This document shows, one piece after another, positions 6,517 to 8,549 of a stretch of 8,549 bases of DNA. The notes below the pieces were generated by a model. It did not search any database. It worked only from the letters and a program-made list of their open reading frames with translations, and had not been told where the DNA came from. The position numbers were made by a program, and so were the translations under genes. This DNA is from Euryarchaeota archaeon UBA556 (GTDB lineage: Archaea > Thermoplasmatota > Poseidoniia > Poseidoniales > Thalassarchaeaceae). Where the stretch lies: positions 1,409-9,957 of the forward strand of contig DADI01000069.1 in the NCBI GenBank assembly GCA_002494975.1, written 5' to 3'. The stretch's first letter is position 1. Every line of letters starts with the position of its first letter.

Positions 6517-8549
6517 TTGCGGGTTGTATCTGTTAATTTTACTGATAGAATATTACTCCGCAAACGTCGCTCAGCGATTTTATTCACTTCAATTATGCTA
6601 CTGGCTTCTTATTCTGCTATTGAGTTTGGGAGCTGGGAAGCCCTTGCTACTAGTGATGACGATGGAGACGGATTGACATACGGTCTAGAATTCATAATCA
6701 ATACACAACCACAGGATTGGGATAGTGACAACGACGGCCTCCCTGATGGGTGGGAATGGCAATATGGATTAGATCCGTTATCTCCTTCTGGAATTAATGG
6801 ATCAGTAGGTGACCCTGATTCTGATGCTTATACTAATCTAAATGAGTACTTGTATGGTATGCCAACAGGTTGGGATGATTTATCCACTGCAAATGTTTTG
6901 GATAATGGTGTTTGGTGGAATGGCACTGTGCCTGTTAGGAATTGGGATGAAGAAAGCGCTATGCAATTTTCACAGGGCACAGGTTCAGATGGTGCTGATG
7001 AAGATCCAGTAGGAAATATTTGTTTCAATACTTTCGACGATGATAAAGATGGCTTAGTGGATAACTTCGACCCCGATGGTGATGGAGATGCAGACTGTTC
7101 AAGTGATGATGATGACGGTGATGGCCAAATAGACGAAGATCCAGATGGTTGGGATACAGATGGTGACGGTATGCCTGATGGTTGGGAAGTCGCAAATGGT
7201 TTAGATCCAACTTCTGCTTCAAATTTAGATGGAACTTATGGTGACCCAGATGGAGATGGATTAATCAATTTATATGAATATGTTAATCCTACTTGGGGTA
7301 CAAGAAATGGTTCGACAACTCCTCCGACTCAATATTTCCGCCCTGGTCCAGAAAACATGACTGCTACAGAATCTCCCTGTAATCCCGTTCTAGGATTGGG
7401 TCCTGGAGGTTGTGCGATATTCACTGCCGAAGTCGACTCAATAACCCAAACGGATCCTCAGAATAACGATACTGATGGCGATGGGCTGAATGACTCTTAC
7501 GAAGCATTAATTTTGCTAACGGATCCAACTGCTATCGATACAGATGGAGATGGCGTTAATGATGGTGTTGAAGTAAATGGGGCATATGGTGATCCTGCAC
7601 AGGCTTCTGATCCAAGGAATAACAATACTGATGGCGATCAGTTTGATGATGGTGAAGAGGATATTAATGGCAATGGCATTGTTGATGCTAACGAAACAGA
7701 TCCAACCCGTGTTGAAGATCAAGGTGACTTTGATGGCGATGGTATTGATAATTGGGAGGAAAATTTGACTTGTACCAAATGGGATGTTGCTGATACTGAC
7801 GGAGGTGGAGTTAATGATGGCGATGAATCTGCTATAGGTCATCAAACAGACCCATGCGTCAGTGAAATAATCATAGTTAAATCAGTAGTTAATTGGAACC
7901 CTGCTTCATCAACCATTCAATTAAATTCTTCATTGGATCTTGATTTATCTCCCTCGGATTGGAGAGAAGAATTATCTCCAAATGCTGGACTTAAGCCGAT
8001 GGCATACTTTGAGTTGAGTAATGGAAGCACAGTAGGTTTCCGTTACTCATCAGTAAATCTCGATACCTTAACTGACGTAGATGTGCCAATGCCTGCAACA
8101 ACCGTTGCAATTTTATTTTCAAATAACTCCTGGTGCTGGGACACCTCCGTACCTCTCAGCGAACCACACTGTGATGATGATTTCCTTGATTCAGATGGTG
8201 ATGGCTTGGCTGACTGGGAAGAAATTCTAGCTACGTGGGGTTATGCTACTGATCCAAGCCTGTTTGATACTGATGGCGATGGAGTAGATGATCTAACAGA
8301 AATATTCAATGAGACCGACCCTACTAATCCTTGCAGCAATCTCCTAGATACCGACGAAGATGGTTTGAACAATTATTTCGAGAATTCTACTGGTTGTGAT
8401 TTAATCTTTGGTTTTGGAGGAAATGGGACTACTGATACTTACTTCACTCTATGGGATGATGCAGATACCGATGATGGTGGTGTAACTGATGGTCAAGAGT
8501 ATCTCGATGGAACAAACCCTCAGAATAATTCTGCGGATGATCTCAATCC
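6517..8549 (+). CDS. Secreted thrombospondin type 3 repeat protein, C-terminus beyond window
   Basis: At least 677 residues, open to the window end. The N-terminus has a basic stretch RILLRKRRS (11-19), a hydrophobic core AILFTSIMLLASYSAI (20-35) and a likely cleavage after ALA (about 44), so the protein is exported. The mature part is dominated by DxDGDGxxD calcium-binding repeats of the thrombospondin type 3 kind, often followed by a (D/N)xxE and TDP step, as in DTDGDGLND and DTDGDGVDD. About 105 residues (about 450-555) break the repeats with a beta-like segment of unknown type. N-x-S/T sequons are frequent (about 15 or more), fitting an archaeal N-glycosylated surface protein. Start TTG 6517 is chosen for the AGGAG at 6508-6512; an in-frame stop lies at 6487 and an alternative TTG at 6502. 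Proposed role: Ca2+-stiffened stalk, adhesin or envelope component. No enzymatic motif is visible and the C-terminal anchor is not seen. It follows another surface-protein gene by 82 nt. Confidence 0.85.
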   Translation, partial: MRVVSVNFTDRILLRKRRSAILFTSIMLLASYSAIEFGSWEALATSDDDGDGLTYGLEFIINTQPQDWDSDNDGLPDGWEWQYGLDPLSPSGINGSVGDPDSDAYTNLNEYLYGMPTGWDDLSTANVLDNGVWWNGTVPVRNWDEESAMQFSQGTGSDGADEDPVGNICFNTFDDDKDGLVDNFDPDGDGDADCSSDDDDGDGQIDEDPDGWDTDGDGMPDGWEVANGLDPTSASNLDGTYGDPDGDGLINLYEYVNPTWGTRNGSTTPPTQYFRPGPENMTATESPCNPVLGLGPGGCAIFTAEVDSITQTDPQNNDTDGDGLNDSYEALILLTDPTAIDTDGDGVNDGVEVNGAYGDPAQASDPRNNNTDGDQFDDGEEDINGNGIVDANETDPTRVEDQGDFDGDGIDNWEENLTCTKWDVADTDGGGVNDGDESAIGHQTDPCVSEIIIVKSVVNWNPASSTIQLNSSLDLDLSPSDWREELSPNAGLKPMAYFELSNGSTVGFRYSSVNLDTLTDVDVPMPATTVAILFSNNSWCWDTSVPLSEPHCDDDFLDSDGDGLADWEEILATWGYATDPSLFDTDGDGVDDLTEIFNETDPTNPCSNLLDTDEDGLNNYFENSTGCDLIFGFGGNGTTDTYFTLWDDADTDDGGVTDGQEYLDGTNPQNNSADDLN
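6655..7860 (+). repeat. First block of thrombospondin type 3 (DxDGDG) repeats within the CDS
   Basis: Protein-level repeats starting at DDDGDG (residue 47) and DSDNDGLPD (69). They include DPDGDGD, DTDGDGMPD, DPDGDGLIN, DTDGDGLND, DTDGDGVND, DINGNGIVD, DFDGDGIDN and the variant DTDGGGVND. Asp and Gly codons vary between copies (GAT/GAC; GGC/GGA/GGT), so the DNA copies have diverged while the protein motif is kept. Each motif resembles a Ca2+-coordinating loop. Spacing is irregular, with loop-rich insertions such as residues 240-305. Confidence 0.9.
8188..8514 (+). repeat. Second block of thrombospondin type 3 repeats within the CDS
   Basis: After a repeat-free insert the motif resumes with DSDGDGLAD (from residue 558), then DTDGDGVDD, DTDEDGLNN and the variant DTDDGGVTD. 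Several are followed by Glu and a TDP or TNP step. The pattern continues to the window end, so more repeats may follow outside it. Confidence 0.88.

Noticed and set aside
7025..7845. Open frames opposite or offset to the TSP3 repeats, including a His-rich minus-strand frame and Ile-rich frames
   Set aside because: They arise from reading the GAT/GGT-rich repeat DNA in other frames. The His runs are the complement of Asp codons, not a metal-binding protein.
6655..8514. Nucleotide repeat array or CRISPR-like structure in the GATGGCGATGG-rich region
   Set aside because: The copies vary at synonymous positions, spacing is irregular, and one frame stays open throughout, so these are protein repeats and not a CRISPR array or satellite.

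Overview
The window looks like a chromosomal segment of a planktonic marine archaeon, most likely a Poseidoniales (Marine Group II) relative. This is an inference. It rests on an archaeal-type tRNA-Leu(UAA) with a CAAAGGGG D-arm side and an encoded CCA end, AT-rich promoters followed by leaderless-looking or TTG/GTG starts, and two large secreted surface proteins built of Ig-like/NEW3-like domains and thrombospondin type 3 repeats. No mobile element, CRISPR array or phage gene is visible.

Left part (1-1982, minus strand): a two-gene unit with lipoyl synthase (lipA) first and, 45 nt downstream, the E1 alpha subunit of a branched-chain 2-oxoacid dehydrogenase, which is cut by the window edge. 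LipA makes the lipoyl cofactor needed by the E2 partner of E1, so the pair reads as one pathway; E1 beta, E2 and E3 would be expected further left.

Middle part (1983-3246, plus strand): divergent from lipA is a pteridine reductase-like short-chain dehydrogenase (FolM/PTR1 type, with the diagnostic Asp in place of the catalytic Ser). A dihydroneopterin aldolase (folB) follows after 4 nt. The pair belongs to pterin/folate metabolism. To my recollection both proteins resemble alphaproteobacterial versions, which suggests import from bacteria. A tRNA-Leu(UAA) gene on the minus strand converges on folB.

Right part (3353-8549, plus strand): two consecutive surface-protein genes. The first encodes a 987-residue protein with a signal peptide, a long Ig-like ectodomain, one C-terminal membrane helix and a strongly acidic cytoplasmic tail. 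The second runs off the window and encodes a secreted protein rich in Ca2+-binding DxDGDGxxD repeats and N-glycosylation sequons. They probably build or decorate the cell surface; their exact job cannot be read from the sequence. Most of the window is otherwise ordinary. The points most worth a second look are the bacterial-like pterin pair in an archaeal setting, the surface-protein pair, and the tRNA-antisense N-terminus that an automatic annotation would probably attach to the large surface protein.
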